DNA of 64,000 bases from Parafrankia sp. EUN1f (GTDB lineage Bacteria; Actinomycetota; Actinomycetes; Frankiales; Frankiaceae), in contig NZ_ADGX01000005.1 of assembly GCF_000177675.1 (NCBI RefSeq), positions 1 to 64,000 of the forward strand, given 5' to 3'. Below the pieces are notes generated by a model that ran no database searches, had not been told where the DNA came from, and worked only from the letters and a program-made list of their open reading frames with translations. Position 1 is the stretch's first letter. Every line of letters begins with the position of its first letter. The position numbers and the translations under genes were made by a program. Shown piece after piece: positions 24,598 to 32,832 of the stretch.

Positions 24598-25179
24598 GTG
24601 GTCCGGGCCAGTTCGCCGCGTTCCGCGGAGATCCGCGCCGCCGCCCTCGACCTGTTCACCCGCCTCGGCTACGAGGCGACCACGATGGCCGACCTCGGCG
24701 CTGCCGTGGGCATGCGCGGCCCCAGCCTCTACAAGCACGTGGCCTCCAAGCAGGACGTGCTGGTGGAGATCATGACGGGAACCATGGAGGCGCTGCTCGC
24801 GGCGCACCGGTCCGCGGTCGCCAGCACCGACGACCCGGTGGAGCGGCTGCGGCGGGCGACCGAGGCCCACGTGCGCTACCACGCCCGGCACCGCCAGGAG
24901 GCGTTCGTCGGCAACCGCGAGCTGCGCAGCCTCGTCCAGCCGCACCGCGACCGTGTGCTGGGCCTGCGCGCCGAGTACGAGCGGTGCTTCCGGGAGCTGA
25001 TCGAGGCGGGGGCGCAGGCGGGGCACTTCACGGTCGGCTCCGCGTCGCTGGCCTCGTTCGCCATCCTCGACCTCGGGATGGGCCTCGCCGCGTGGTACCG
25101 CGAGGACGGTGAGCTGACGGAGGACGCCGTCGTCTGGCAGTACAGCCAGTTCGCCCTGCGCATCGTCGGCCTGCGGTAG
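24598..25179 (+). CDS. TetR-family transcriptional regulator
   Basis: 193 aa from GTG 24598, chosen for the GGGGGAGA ribosome site directly before it; a TTG at 24577 would lie inside the operator. HTH at about 22-52 (TTMADLGAAVGMRGPSLYKH), then a TetR C-terminal ligand domain with YHARHRQEAFVGNRELR of the type found in fatty-acid and acyl-CoA responsive regulators. Four related dyads lie before the divergent ACAD operon, before the LuxE-like gene and before its own start. A local repressor responding to an acyl-CoA or acid is therefore the simplest reading (inference). Confidence 0.93.
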   Translation: MVRASSPRSAEIRAAALDLFTRLGYEATTMADLGAAVGMRGPSLYKHVASKQDVLVEIMTGTMEALLAAHRSAVASTDDPVERLRRATEAHVRYHARHRQEAFVGNRELRSLVQPHRDRVLGLRAEYERCFRELIEAGAQAGHFTVGSASLASFAILDLGMGLAAWYREDGELTEDAVVWQYSQFALRIVGLR

Positions 25180-25514
25180 CCGCGAGCGGCCTGTCTCCGC
25201 GGGCCGGGTCGCCTTGGCCGTCGTCTCGAGCCGCCACTGTGACCGCCGCCGCCGCTGATTCGGGCTTCGGGCTGCTTGTTGCTGGTGAGTAAGAGTCGAG
25301 GATGATGGCTGCCGGAGAGCGCGTAGTGAAATCCTGAGAAGTGGCGGATCCGGCCCCCGATATTGACCGGGCGGTCCGTGTCCACTCCGCGCCACCCGCC
25401 ACCCGCCACCCGCCACCCGTCGCACGGCGACCCGCCGGGGATCCGGCGTCACCGCGCAGCGCCAGCAATTCACGCCAATAGGTGCAAACCGCGCAGCAAG
25501 CCGCTTGGCGATCC

Positions 25515-25566
25515 GCAAGAAGTGAGGATTTCGGTTGCTGCAGCAGCCAAAATCCTCACTTCTTGC
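25515..25566. repeat. 52-nt near-perfect cruciform
   Basis: Outer arms of 17 bp (GCAAGAAGTGAGGATTT at 25515-25531 and its complement at 25550-25566) enclose an inner 8+8 stem GGTTGCTG/CAGCAGCC with one G-U pair. AT-richer than its surroundings. It may double as a bidirectional terminator between the convergent TetR and CoA-transferase genes. Confidence 0.8.
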
Positions 25567-25584
25567 TCAGGAGCAGCGGCGGTA

Positions 25585-25611
25585 GCGGAAGCCCGAAGCT
25601 CGGGCTTCCGC
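25585..25611 (-). terminator. 12-bp hairpin with 3-nt loop
   Basis: GCGGAAGCCCGA / TCGGGCTTCCGC around AGC, about 80 nt past the CoA-transferase stop. Probable terminator for that gene. Confidence 0.6.
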
Positions 25612-25688
25612 GACGGGCTCTGGAACGACCGAAATCCTCAACTCTTCGAACGGTCGCCTCGAGCCGCCACCGCGGTTGCTGCCGATGG

Positions 25689-26903
25689 CTACGCCACGAC
25701 GCCCTTGATCTTCAGGTTGAGGATCGCGTCCCAGTCGAGGCCGAGGCTCTGCAGGATCTCGTCGCCGTGCTCGTTCAGGTCGGGGGCGCGGCCGGCGGGC
25801 GCGGGCTGCTCGTCGTACTGCACCGGGGCCGCCACCAGCCGGAACGGCGTGCCGGCAGAGGTCTGGACGTCCTGCAGGTAGCCGTTGTCGGTCGCCTGCG
25901 GGTCTGTCGTGATCTCCAGCGTGGTCTGGGAGACCGCCCACTGGCCGCTGAAGTCGCGCAGCGTCTCGCGCCACTGCTCCAACGTCCGCTGGGCGAACAC
26001 CTCGCCGAGGATGTCGAAGGCCGCGTCGGTGTTCGCGCTGATCGCCGCGTGGTCGACGAAACGGGGGTCGGTGACCAGGTCGGGGCGGCCCACCAGCGTG
26101 CAGAGTTCCGGCCAGTAGCGGGCGGCCTGCAGGCAGGAGAAGACCAGGAACCGGTCGTCGCCGGTCCGGTACGTCCCGACCAGCGGGTTGCCGGAGCGGC
26201 CGGTCGGCGGCTGCCCGAGGGGGCGCTGGAGCTGGTCGGCGAGCGCGATGCCCTGGCCCATCGACCACATGCCCGCCCCCAGCAGGGAGACGTCGACGAT
26301 CGTCGCCTCCCCGGTGCGCTCCCGGTGGAACAGGGCGCCCATGAGGCCTCCGGCGATGGTCATCGCACCGATCGAGTCACCGAAGCCGGGGGCGGGCGGG
26401 AAGCGGATCTGTTCGTCGCCCGCGTTCATCAGGGCGGCGGCGATGCCGGCACGGGCCCAGAAGGCGAGGAAGTCGTACGAGCCGCGGTCGGCGTCCGCGC
26501 CGCGCTCGCCCTGGCCCGTCCCGCGGGCGTAGATGATTTTCGGGTTGTGGGCGCGGATGTGCTCCACGTCGATCTTCAGCTTCGCCCGCACCCTGGGCAG
26601 CTTGTTGGTCAGGAAGATGTCGCACGTCGCGGCGAGGCGGTAGACGATGTCGAGCCCCTCGTCGCTGGTGAGGTCCAGCGCGAGGCTCTTCTTGTGCCGG
26701 TTGGAGTGCTCGAGCAGCACGTGGACCGAGCCGGAGACGGGGCTGGTGCCGGTCGAGGCCAGGCCGCGCATCGCGTCGCCGCGCTCGACGTGCTCGATCT
26801 TGATGACCTCGGCGCCCCAGTCGGCCAGCAGCGCCGACGCCGCGGGGACGAAGGTGTGCTCCGCCACCTCGAGGACACGAACACCTTTCATCACTGCGGT
26901 CAT
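25689..26903 (-). CDS. CaiB/BaiF-family (class III) CoA-transferase
   Basis: 404 aa from the ATG at 26903, with GGAGG 9 nt upstream; the ATG four codons on (MKGVRVLEVA) is an alternative. Typical family opening VRVLEVAEHTFVPAASALLADWGAEVIKIEHVERGDAMRG is seen in pieces, then SNRHKKSLALDL and SGNPLVGTYRTGDDRF. The enzyme moves CoA from one acyl-CoA to a free acid, so it would activate the substrate of the adjacent catabolic genes. It diverges from two acyl-CoA dehydrogenase genes across 243 bp, with a dyad between them, which suggests that both sides are induced together. Confidence 0.92.
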   Translation of the reverse strand: MTAVMKGVRVLEVAEHTFVPAASALLADWGAEVIKIEHVERGDAMRGLASTGTSPVSGSVHVLLEHSNRHKKSLALDLTSDEGLDIVYRLAATCDIFLTNKLPRVRAKLKIDVEHIRAHNPKIIYARGTGQGERGADADRGSYDFLAFWARAGIAAALMNAGDEQIRFPPAPGFGDSIGAMTIAGGLMGALFHRERTGEATIVDVSLLGAGMWSMGQGIALADQLQRPLGQPPTGRSGNPLVGTYRTGDDRFLVFSCLQAARYWPELCTLVGRPDLVTDPRFVDHAAISANTDAAFDILGEVFAQRTLEQWRETLRDFSGQWAVSQTTLEITTDPQATDNGYLQDVQTSAGTPFRLVAAPVQYDEQPAPAGRAPDLNEHGDEILQSLGLDWDAILNLKIKGVVA

Positions 26904-26992
26904 AGCGGTGCTTCCTCCGACGGTGGACGCCCTGCGCCGGCGAAGTGTCCTGTGCCGACGATGTGGTCTATGCTCACGATGTCCAAGTTGAC

Positions 26993-27010
26993 GTCGACAT
27001 CGATTTTTAG
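26993..27010. promoter_or_regulatory. Probable operator, motif TCGACATCGAT
   Basis: GTCGACATCGATTTTTAG lies midway between the divergent CoA-transferase and dehydrogenase starts. The core TCGACATCGAT recurs at 29679 before the P450 operon. The surroundings are AT-richer, as expected of a promoter. Confidence 0.5.
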
Positions 27011-27146
27011 ACCCTAGCCGGACGGTGGCGCGGCTGGCAAGATCCGACGATTCTGGACGATGTTCGCCGCTGCCGCCAGGGGGCGACCCCGCGGCCGCGG
27101 TCCCGGCAGGCTCGCCGTCGCAGAGATGACCCACCGGAGGGCATGG

Positions 27147-28358
27147 ATGGAAGTGGGACTCAGTGCTGACCAGGAGCTCCTGGTCAGCACGACCCGGAAG
27201 TACCTGCGGGCCAGCGTGCCCCCCGAGGTGCTGCGCGAGCTGCGCGACAGCCCCGTCGGCTACGAGCCGGACTTCTGGCGGACCGGAGCCGAGCTGGGCT
27301 GGACGTCGCTGCTCGTCGCCGAGGAGCACGGTGGCGGCAGCGTCAGTGACGCGGGGCTGCGTGATCTCGCCCTGGTCGCCTACGAGTTCGGCCGCCACGC
27401 CGCCCCCGGCCCGCTGCTGACATCCAACGTCGTCGCCTCGGCCCTGTCGGGCGCGTTGTCGGCGACCGGCGGCGAGGCGGGCGACGATGTGCTCGAGCGG
27501 ATCTGCGCGGGGGAGGCGGTCGCGGCGTGGTGCTTCGGCGAGCCGGTGCCGCACGACGGGCTGGGCGAGATCACCGCGACGGCGCTGGCCGCCGGCTCCG
27601 ACCTGGTGCTCTCCGGGGTGAAGGCGCCGGTGGAGCACGGCGCCCAGGCGGACTACTTCCTGGTCACGGCACGCGGGGCCGACGGCGGCCTGGCGCAGCT
27701 GCTCGTGCCCGCCGACGCGCCCGGCGTGACGGTGACACCGCTGCGCACGCTCGACCTGACCCGCCGGTTCGCGCGGGTGGAGTTCTCCGACGTCCGGCTG
27801 CCCGCGGCGGCACTCGTCGGTGACCTGGGCGGGGCGGCCGCGGCCGTCGAACGCCAGCTGTCGATCGCACTGGTCATCCAGACCGCCGAGATGGTCGGCG
27901 CGATGGACCGGGCGTTCGAGCTGACGGTCGCCTGGGCGGCGGACCGCTACTCGTTCGGCCGGCCACTGGCCTCCTACCAGGCGCTGAAGCACCGCTTCGC
28001 CGACCTGAAGATGTGGCTGGAGGCCAGCCACGCCCTCGCCGACGCCGCGGCCGTCGCCGTGCAGGACGAGGACGAGCGGGCGGCGGAGCTGGCCAGCGTG
28101 GCGAAGGCGTACATCGGGCACTACGGCCCCGAGCTCTGCCAGGACTGCGTCCAGCTGCACGGTGGTATCGGTGTGACGTTCGAGCACGACCTGCACCTCT
28201 ACCTGCGGCGGACGGTCGTCGGCAGCGCGCTGCTGGGCACGCCGCGCGAACATCGGCTACGGATCGCCAGCATCCTCGAAGCACGTGGCGGCGATGCCGG
28301 CGCGGGCGAGTCAGGCACGGGTGAGGCCGGCGACGGCGCGCGGGAGGCGGCGGCGTGA
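27147..28358 (+). CDS. Acyl-CoA dehydrogenase subunit (alpha-like of a heteromeric pair)
   Basis: 403 aa from the ATG at 27147 (MEVGLSADQE), with GGAGG 6 nt upstream. C-terminal signature YSFGRPLASYQALKHRFADL and LHGGIGVTFEHDLHLYLRR, typical of one partner of two-subunit FadE enzymes known from sterol side-chain degradation. It lacks the usual N-terminal active-site signature in strong form (WCFGEPVPHDGLGEI). The next gene overlaps it by GTGA and encodes the complementary type of subunit. A heterotetramer is therefore likely, each half supplying part of the FAD site. The last ~25 residues are Gly/Ala/Glu-rich. Confidence 0.9.
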   Translation: MEVGLSADQELLVSTTRKYLRASVPPEVLRELRDSPVGYEPDFWRTGAELGWTSLLVAEEHGGGSVSDAGLRDLALVAYEFGRHAAPGPLLTSNVVASALSGALSATGGEAGDDVLERICAGEAVAAWCFGEPVPHDGLGEITATALAAGSDLVLSGVKAPVEHGAQADYFLVTARGADGGLAQLLVPADAPGVTVTPLRTLDLTRRFARVEFSDVRLPAAALVGDLGGAAAAVERQLSIALVIQTAEMVGAMDRAFELTVAWAADRYSFGRPLASYQALKHRFADLKMWLEASHALADAAAVAVQDEDERAAELASVAKAYIGHYGPELCQDCVQLHGGIGVTFEHDLHLYLRRTVVGSALLGTPREHRLRIASILEARGGDAGAGESGTGEAGDGAREAAA

Positions 28359-29638
28359 GCAGCGACGAGATCGAGTCGGTCGAGGAATTCCGCCTGCGGG
28401 CACGCACCTGGCTGCGGGAGAACATGCCGCGCCTCGAGCCGGGCGGCGGCCGGCGGCTCGCCGTGCGGCCCGACGAGGAGGAGCTCGCCGAGGTCGCCGA
28501 GGACCGTCGCCTGCAGCGGCTGCTCTTCGACGGCGGTTTCGCCGGGCTGTGCTTCCCGAAGGAGTACGGCGGCCAGGGGCTCACCCCCGCGCATGCCGAG
28601 GCGTTCAACACCGAGCTCGTCGGCTACCGCTATCCGTCGCGGCTGCAGGTCCCGACCATGACGCCGTGCGCGGCGGTGATCGCGGAGTTCGGGACCGAAG
28701 AGCAGAAGCGCCGGCACCTCCCCGCGATCCTGCGCGGCGAGGAGCTGTGGATGCAGTTCCTGTCCGAGCCCGGGGCGGGGTCGGACGTCGCCGGGGCGAA
28801 GACGAGTGCCGTGCGCGAGGGCGACGAGTGGGTGCTCAACGGCTCCAAGATCTGGACGACGGGCGCCTGGTGGTCCGACTGGGGGCTGTGCCTGGCGCGC
28901 ACGAACTGGGATGTGCCCAAACACCGTGGGCTCACCGTGTTCATGCTGCCGATCCACCAGGAGGGCGTCGAGGTCTCCCGGATCGAGATGCTCGACGGCA
29001 ACAAGGAGTTCTGCCAGGAGTTCCTGACCGACGTCCGGGTGCCTGACAGCGCCCGGATCGGTGCCGTCGACGACGGGTGGACGGTGGCGACCCGCTGGCT
29101 GTTCTACGAGCGGTCGTTCAGCTCGTCCCCGTTCGCGCTTCGGCCCGCCGGTGACGTGGAGACCTTCGGAGACCCGGGCACCGGCCTGCTGCAGATCGCC
29201 GAGCGGGCCGGGCGCCTGCACGACCCGGCGGCGCGCGAGCTGGTGGGGGAGGCGCACATGCTGCGGACGGCGATGCGCGAGCTCGACGGACGCCTGCACG
29301 CCCTCATCGCGACGGGCAGGTCCTCGGACCAGATCGCCGCGGTCGGCCGGCTCATGCACGGCGTCACGATGAGCCGGCTGGCGACGATCGGGTTCGAGCT
29401 GGCCGGCGCGAGCGCGGCGGCGGCCGGCGACGACGACGAGCAGGCCGGCGCGCTGGGGACGAGCTATCTGCTGCGCCAGATCGGCTCGATCGGCGGCGGG
29501 ACCACGGAGATCGCCCGCAACGTGATCAGCGAGCGGGTGCTGGGGATGCCGCGGGAGCTGGCCCTGGACCGCAACGTGCCGTACCGGGAGGTGCGCACGG
29601 CGCCCTCCTCCGGAGGCGGGGCGGCGTCCCGCTCCTGA
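28355..29638 (+). CDS. Acyl-CoA dehydrogenase subunit (beta-like of a heteromeric pair)
   Basis: 427 aa, GTG start inside the previous stop (GTGA). Active-site region QFLSEPGAGSDVAGAKTSA and WVLNGSKIWTTGAWWSDWGL. C-terminal GSIGGGTTEIARNVISERVL, the hallmark of FadE partners whose mates carry HGGIG..EHDLHLY. A large helical domain follows RLFYERSFSS-type residues. With the upstream gene it would oxidise an acyl-CoA to the 2-enoyl-CoA, passing electrons to ETF. Substrates of such pairs are often branched or ring-attached acyl chains; for this copy that is an inference from family resemblance. Confidence 0.92.
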   Translation: MSSDEIESVEEFRLRARTWLRENMPRLEPGGGRRLAVRPDEEELAEVAEDRRLQRLLFDGGFAGLCFPKEYGGQGLTPAHAEAFNTELVGYRYPSRLQVPTMTPCAAVIAEFGTEEQKRRHLPAILRGEELWMQFLSEPGAGSDVAGAKTSAVREGDEWVLNGSKIWTTGAWWSDWGLCLARTNWDVPKHRGLTVFMLPIHQEGVEVSRIEMLDGNKEFCQEFLTDVRVPDSARIGAVDDGWTVATRWLFYERSFSSSPFALRPAGDVETFGDPGTGLLQIAERAGRLHDPAARELVGEAHMLRTAMRELDGRLHALIATGRSSDQIAAVGRLMHGVTMSRLATIGFELAGASAAAAGDDDEQAGALGTSYLLRQIGSIGGGTTEIARNVISERVLGMPRELALDRNVPYREVRTAPSSGGGAASRS

Positions 29639-29678
29639 CTGCCGCTGGCCGCACCCGCCCGCACCCCTGTTGTTGAAC

Positions 29679-29694
29679 TCGACATCGATGTTAA
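29679..29694. promoter_or_regulatory. Probable operator, TCGACATCGATGTTAA
   Basis: Imperfect dyad centred on ATCGAT, 97 bp upstream of the P450 start. Shares TCGACATCGAT with the site at 26993, implying common control of the two transcription units. Confidence 0.5.
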
Positions 29695-29790
29695 TGTCCG
29701 AGATGAGGCGCAGCCGGGAGCGGGCGGGCCGGGAGTCGAGGGGTGCTGCCGTGGTCGGCTGGCCCGGTAGAGGATTGCGAAGGGACCAGC

Positions 29791-31016
29791 ATGGACATCG
29801 CGGCCGCGGCCAGTGTCTTCACCGATCCACGGGCGTACGCGGATGACGCGCGGTTCCACGCGGCGGCCGCGCTGCTGCGGCGGGAGTCGCCGGTGCATCT
29901 CGTCGAGCACGAGAAGTTCCACCCGTTCTACGCGATCACCAAGCACGAGGACGTCATGTCCATCTCGCGGGCGTCCGACATCTGGCTGAACGCCCCCGCC
30001 CGGCGCTCGGCCCCAAGTCGAAGGACGCGGATCGGGAGAACATCCCGATCCGCTCCCTGGTCCAGATGGACGACCCGGACCACACGGTCTACCGCCACGT
30101 GAGCGCGGACTGGTTCAAGCCGGCCGGTGTCCGCCGGCTGCGCGACCGCATCGCGGCGCTGGCGAAGCGCTATGTCGACCACATGGCCGACCTGGGCGGT
30201 GAATGCGACTTCTTCGTCGACGTCACCTCGCACTATCCGCTTTATGTGATCCTGTCGCTGCTCGGCCTGCCCGAGGAGGACTTCCCGCGGATGCTGAAGC
30301 TCACCCAGGAGCTCTTCGGCGCCGACGACGAGGAACTCGCCCGCGACGGCGACAAGCACGCCCAGATGGGCGCGCTGATCGACTTCTTCAACTACTTCCA
30401 GGCACTGATCGCCGAACGCCGCAAGAACCCGACCGACGACCTCGGCTCGGTCATCGCGAACGCGATGATCCGTGACGTGCAGATCGGCGAGCTGGAAGCC
30501 GCCGGCTACTACACCCTGATCGCGACGGCGGGGCACGACACCACCAGCGCGGCGCTCGCCGGCGGGCTGCACGCCATGCTGGAGAGCCCCGAGCAGTGGC
30601 GGCGCCTGGCCGCGGACCCGTCCCTGGTGCCGACCGCGGTCGACGAGGCCATCCGCTGGGTCTCGCCGGTCAAGCAGTTCATGCGCACCACCACCGAGGA
30701 CACGGTGGTTCGTGGTGTGCCCATCGCCGCCGGCGAATCGGTGCTGCTTTCCTACCCCTCGGCCAACCGTGACGAGGACGTCTTCGACAACCCGAACACC
30801 TTCGATGTCGGCCGGTCCCCGAACCGGCACGTCGCCTTCGGTTTCGGCGCGCACTACTGCCTGGGCACCCACCTGGCCCGGCTGGAGGGCCAGGCGCTCT
30901 ACGCCGAGCTGAGATCGCGGGTGCGCTCGATCGAGCTCGCCGGGACGCCGGAATACATGGAGGCGTTGTTCGTCGGTGGCCCGAAGCGTGTTCCCATCCG
31001 CTACGAGATGGCCTGA
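29791..31016 (+). pseudogene. Cytochrome P450, interrupted by one missing base
   Basis: ATG 29791 after a GAAGGGA ribosome site. The N-terminal frame reads normally to IWLNAP, then breaks in the five-C run at 29993-29997. In the next frame the protein resumes as RPALGPKSKDADRENIPIRS and is complete to 31016. All P450 landmarks are present in that frame: I-helix TAGHDTTSAA, ExxR in DEAIRWVSP, and heme loop FGFGAHYCLGTHLAR with the axial Cys. One extra C gives a continuous 408-409-aa enzyme. It would hydroxylate a hydrophobic substrate with ferredoxin partners encoded elsewhere. First gene of the six-gene catabolic run; either an error or a real null. Confidence 0.85.
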
Positions 31017-31026
31017 CTGGACTGAC

Positions 31027-31443
31027 ATGAGCGAATTCGCGGAGAACATGGCCGCCGGTATCGACGTGCTCGCGGTCCAGTCGGTGCTGGCCCGCTACTG
31101 CCACCGCTGCGACGACGGCGACTTCGCCGGGCTCGTCGACCTGTTCACCCCGGACGGCGTCTTCACCTACGGCGACCGCACGGCGCACGGCCGCTCCGAG
31201 CTGCTCGCGTTCTTCCAGGGCACCCAGGGGCGACCCGGCCAGCGCGGCAAACACCTGACGTTCAACCTCGACGTCCGCCCGGACGGAGACACCGCCCGCA
31301 GCGTCTCGGACTACGTCTTCCTGCGCACCGGCGCGGACGGCCCGGTCCTCAGGCTCGCCGGGCGCTACCACGACGAGCTGCGCCGGCTCGACGGCCAGTG
31401 GCGCATCGCCCGGCGAGACGTGATCAACCTGGAGGTGCCCTGA
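31027..31443 (+). CDS. SnoaL-like/NTF2-fold protein 1
   Basis: 138 aa, ATG 31027, 10 nt after the P450 stop. Cone-shaped NTF2-fold pattern: VQSVLARYCHRCDDGDFAGL, LFTPDGVFTYGDRTAHGRSE, and a C-terminal GRYHDELRRLDGQWRIARR strand pair. Family members act as small dehydratases, isomerases, cyclases or oxidative helper proteins, and catalytic residues differ too much to name a reaction. Overlap with a second copy suggests that the two may form a heteromer. Confidence 0.87.
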   Translation: MSEFAENMAAGIDVLAVQSVLARYCHRCDDGDFAGLVDLFTPDGVFTYGDRTAHGRSELLAFFQGTQGRPGQRGKHLTFNLDVRPDGDTARSVSDYVFLRTGADGPVLRLAGRYHDELRRLDGQWRIARRDVINLEVP

Positions 31444-31844
31444 TGCTTCCCTCCCCGGCGGACCAGGTGGCCATCGGCGACCTGCTGGCCCGGTACTGCC
31501 TGACCCTCGACCTCGACGACGTCGAGGGCTGGGTCGCGCTGTTCACCGAGGACGCCAGCTACCAGGTGTACGGGCGTTCCTTCGACGGCCACGCGGGGCT
31601 GCGCAAGATGATGGGCGCGGCACCGGGCGGGCTGCACCTCGGCGGCCCGCCCGTCATCGAGATGGACGGCGCCGACACCGCGCGCACCCGGCGCAACCTG
31701 CTGTTCGTCGACCGCACCGACGGCGTCTCCCGCAGCGCGGTGTACACCGACGAACTCGTCCGCACGGCCGACGGCTGGCGGATCAGGAACACCAGATGCC
31801 GATTCATCACCGCGGAAGGCCTCGCCGACCGGCCGGCGCGCTGA
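31443..31844 (+). CDS. SnoaL-like/NTF2-fold protein 2
   Basis: 133 aa, ATG overlapping the stop of the first copy by one base (TGATG). Same fold: AIGDLLARYCLTLDLDDVEG, LFTEDASYQVYGRSFDGHAG and YTDELVRTADGWRIRNTRCR. Clearly a divergent paralogue of its neighbour. Tight coupling argues for equimolar production and joint action on a product of the P450 or acyl-CoA dehydrogenase step. Confidence 0.87.
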   Translation: MLPSPADQVAIGDLLARYCLTLDLDDVEGWVALFTEDASYQVYGRSFDGHAGLRKMMGAAPGGLHLGGPPVIEMDGADTARTRRNLLFVDRTDGVSRSAVYTDELVRTADGWRIRNTRCRFITAEGLADRPAR

Positions 31845-31959
31845 ATCCGGGCCCGGGCGACCGGCCATGGAGCACAGTGTGCAGCGGTGAGATGTCCGCG
31901 CCGAGTCCGTGGCCGCAGCCCGGCACCGGATGGCGGCGGGCAACGGAGAGGGGTTTCCT

Positions 31960-32826
31960 GTGCAGTTCCACCTGTACCTGCCGCAGATGCGGTTAAGTCC
32001 CGCGCAGCTGGTCGAACGCGCCCAGGCGGCCGAAGCCGCCGGCTTCGACGGCATCGCCGGGATGGACCACATGGCGCCACCGCTCGCGGAGAACCAGCCG
32101 ATGTTCTCCGCTTCCGTCACGAACACCTGGCTGGCGGCACACACGACCCGGATGACCGTCGGATCGCTGGTGCTGTGCGACGTCTTCCGCAACCCGGCGC
32201 TGCTCGCCCAGGAGTCCGTGTCGCTCGACCACCTCTCGGGCGGGCGCTACGAGCTCGGCCTCGGGACGGGCTCGGTTCCCCGCGAGATCGTCTCCTACGG
32301 CCTGGCGCTGCCCGAGGGCCGGCTGCGGGTGCGGCGGCTGCGCGAGACGCTGGAGATCCTGCGGGCGCTGTGGACCGGTGAACCTGTCGACTACACCGGG
32401 GAGTTCTTCCAGCTGCGCGGCGCCCGGCAGGCGCCGACGCCGCTGGGGAGCATCCCGATCCAGATCGGGGGCGCCGGCCCGAAGACGATGGAGCTCGTCG
32501 CCGCGTACGCCGACTGGTGGAACATCCACATCGGCATCCTCGACAGGCTCGACGAGATGCGCCCGCGCGCCGGGCGGGCCCGGGTGTCGATCCAGGAGCG
32601 GATCGCCTTCGTCCCGTCGGAGGACCAGCGCGCGGCGGTGGCGGAACTGGCGCGGCGGCGGTTCGGCACGACCGGTGTGGTCGTGGGCGACGCCGAACAG
32701 CTCGTCGAGCACTTCGGGACGCTTGCGGAACGCGGCATCGACCGCTCCTACACCTGGTTCTGCGACTTCGCGCAGCCGGCGACGCTCGCCGCGTTCGGCG
32801 AGTCCGTCATCGCGAAGCTGCGCTGA
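31960..32826 (+). CDS. Luciferase-like monooxygenase-family (LLM) flavin/F420 oxidoreductase
   Basis: 288 aa from GTG 31960, chosen for the GGAGAGGGG ribosome site; an ATG 17 codons earlier lacks one. TIM-barrel LLM family: FHLYLPQMRLSPAQLVERAQ at the N-terminus, SVSLDHLSGGRYELGLGTG and IPIQIGGAGPKTMELVAAYA, the last a common F420/FMN phosphate-binding segment. Actinobacterial members of this kind mostly use F420 and reduce or oxidise hydride-accepting substrates. It is not a true light-producing luciferase, as no LuxA/LuxB pair is present. It lies within the P450-led operon. Confidence 0.9.
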   Translation: MQFHLYLPQMRLSPAQLVERAQAAEAAGFDGIAGMDHMAPPLAENQPMFSASVTNTWLAAHTTRMTVGSLVLCDVFRNPALLAQESVSLDHLSGGRYELGLGTGSVPREIVSYGLALPEGRLRVRRLRETLEILRALWTGEPVDYTGEFFQLRGARQAPTPLGSIPIQIGGAGPKTMELVAAYADWWNIHIGILDRLDEMRPRAGRARVSIQERIAFVPSEDQRAAVAELARRRFGTTGVVVGDAEQLVEHFGTLAERGIDRSYTWFCDFAQPATLAAFGESVIAKLR

Positions 32827-32832
32827 ACGCCG

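Larger units (their letters stand above)
25180..25688. other. Palindrome-rich noncoding region
   Basis: About 510 bp with no gene. It holds a 7-bp tandem repeat (four GCCACCC units, 25391-25418), two strong hairpins listed separately, a third fragment at 25626-25656 that repeats AAATCCTCA and CTCTT, and a string TCGYCTCGAGCCGCCAC present near both ends (about 25220 and 25653). It has the look of degraded palindromic repeat or MITE-like sequence. Confidence 0.55.

Noticed and set aside
25689-28253. 854-codon frame suggesting a CoA-transferase fusion
   Set aside because: Residues before the ATG at 26903 are antisense to the acyl-CoA dehydrogenase and lack protein character.
31960-32826. Bioluminescence luciferase partner for the LuxE/LuxC-like pair
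   Set aside because: Single LLM-family protein of the F420/flavin type, 8 kb away in another operon; no LuxA/LuxB pair.
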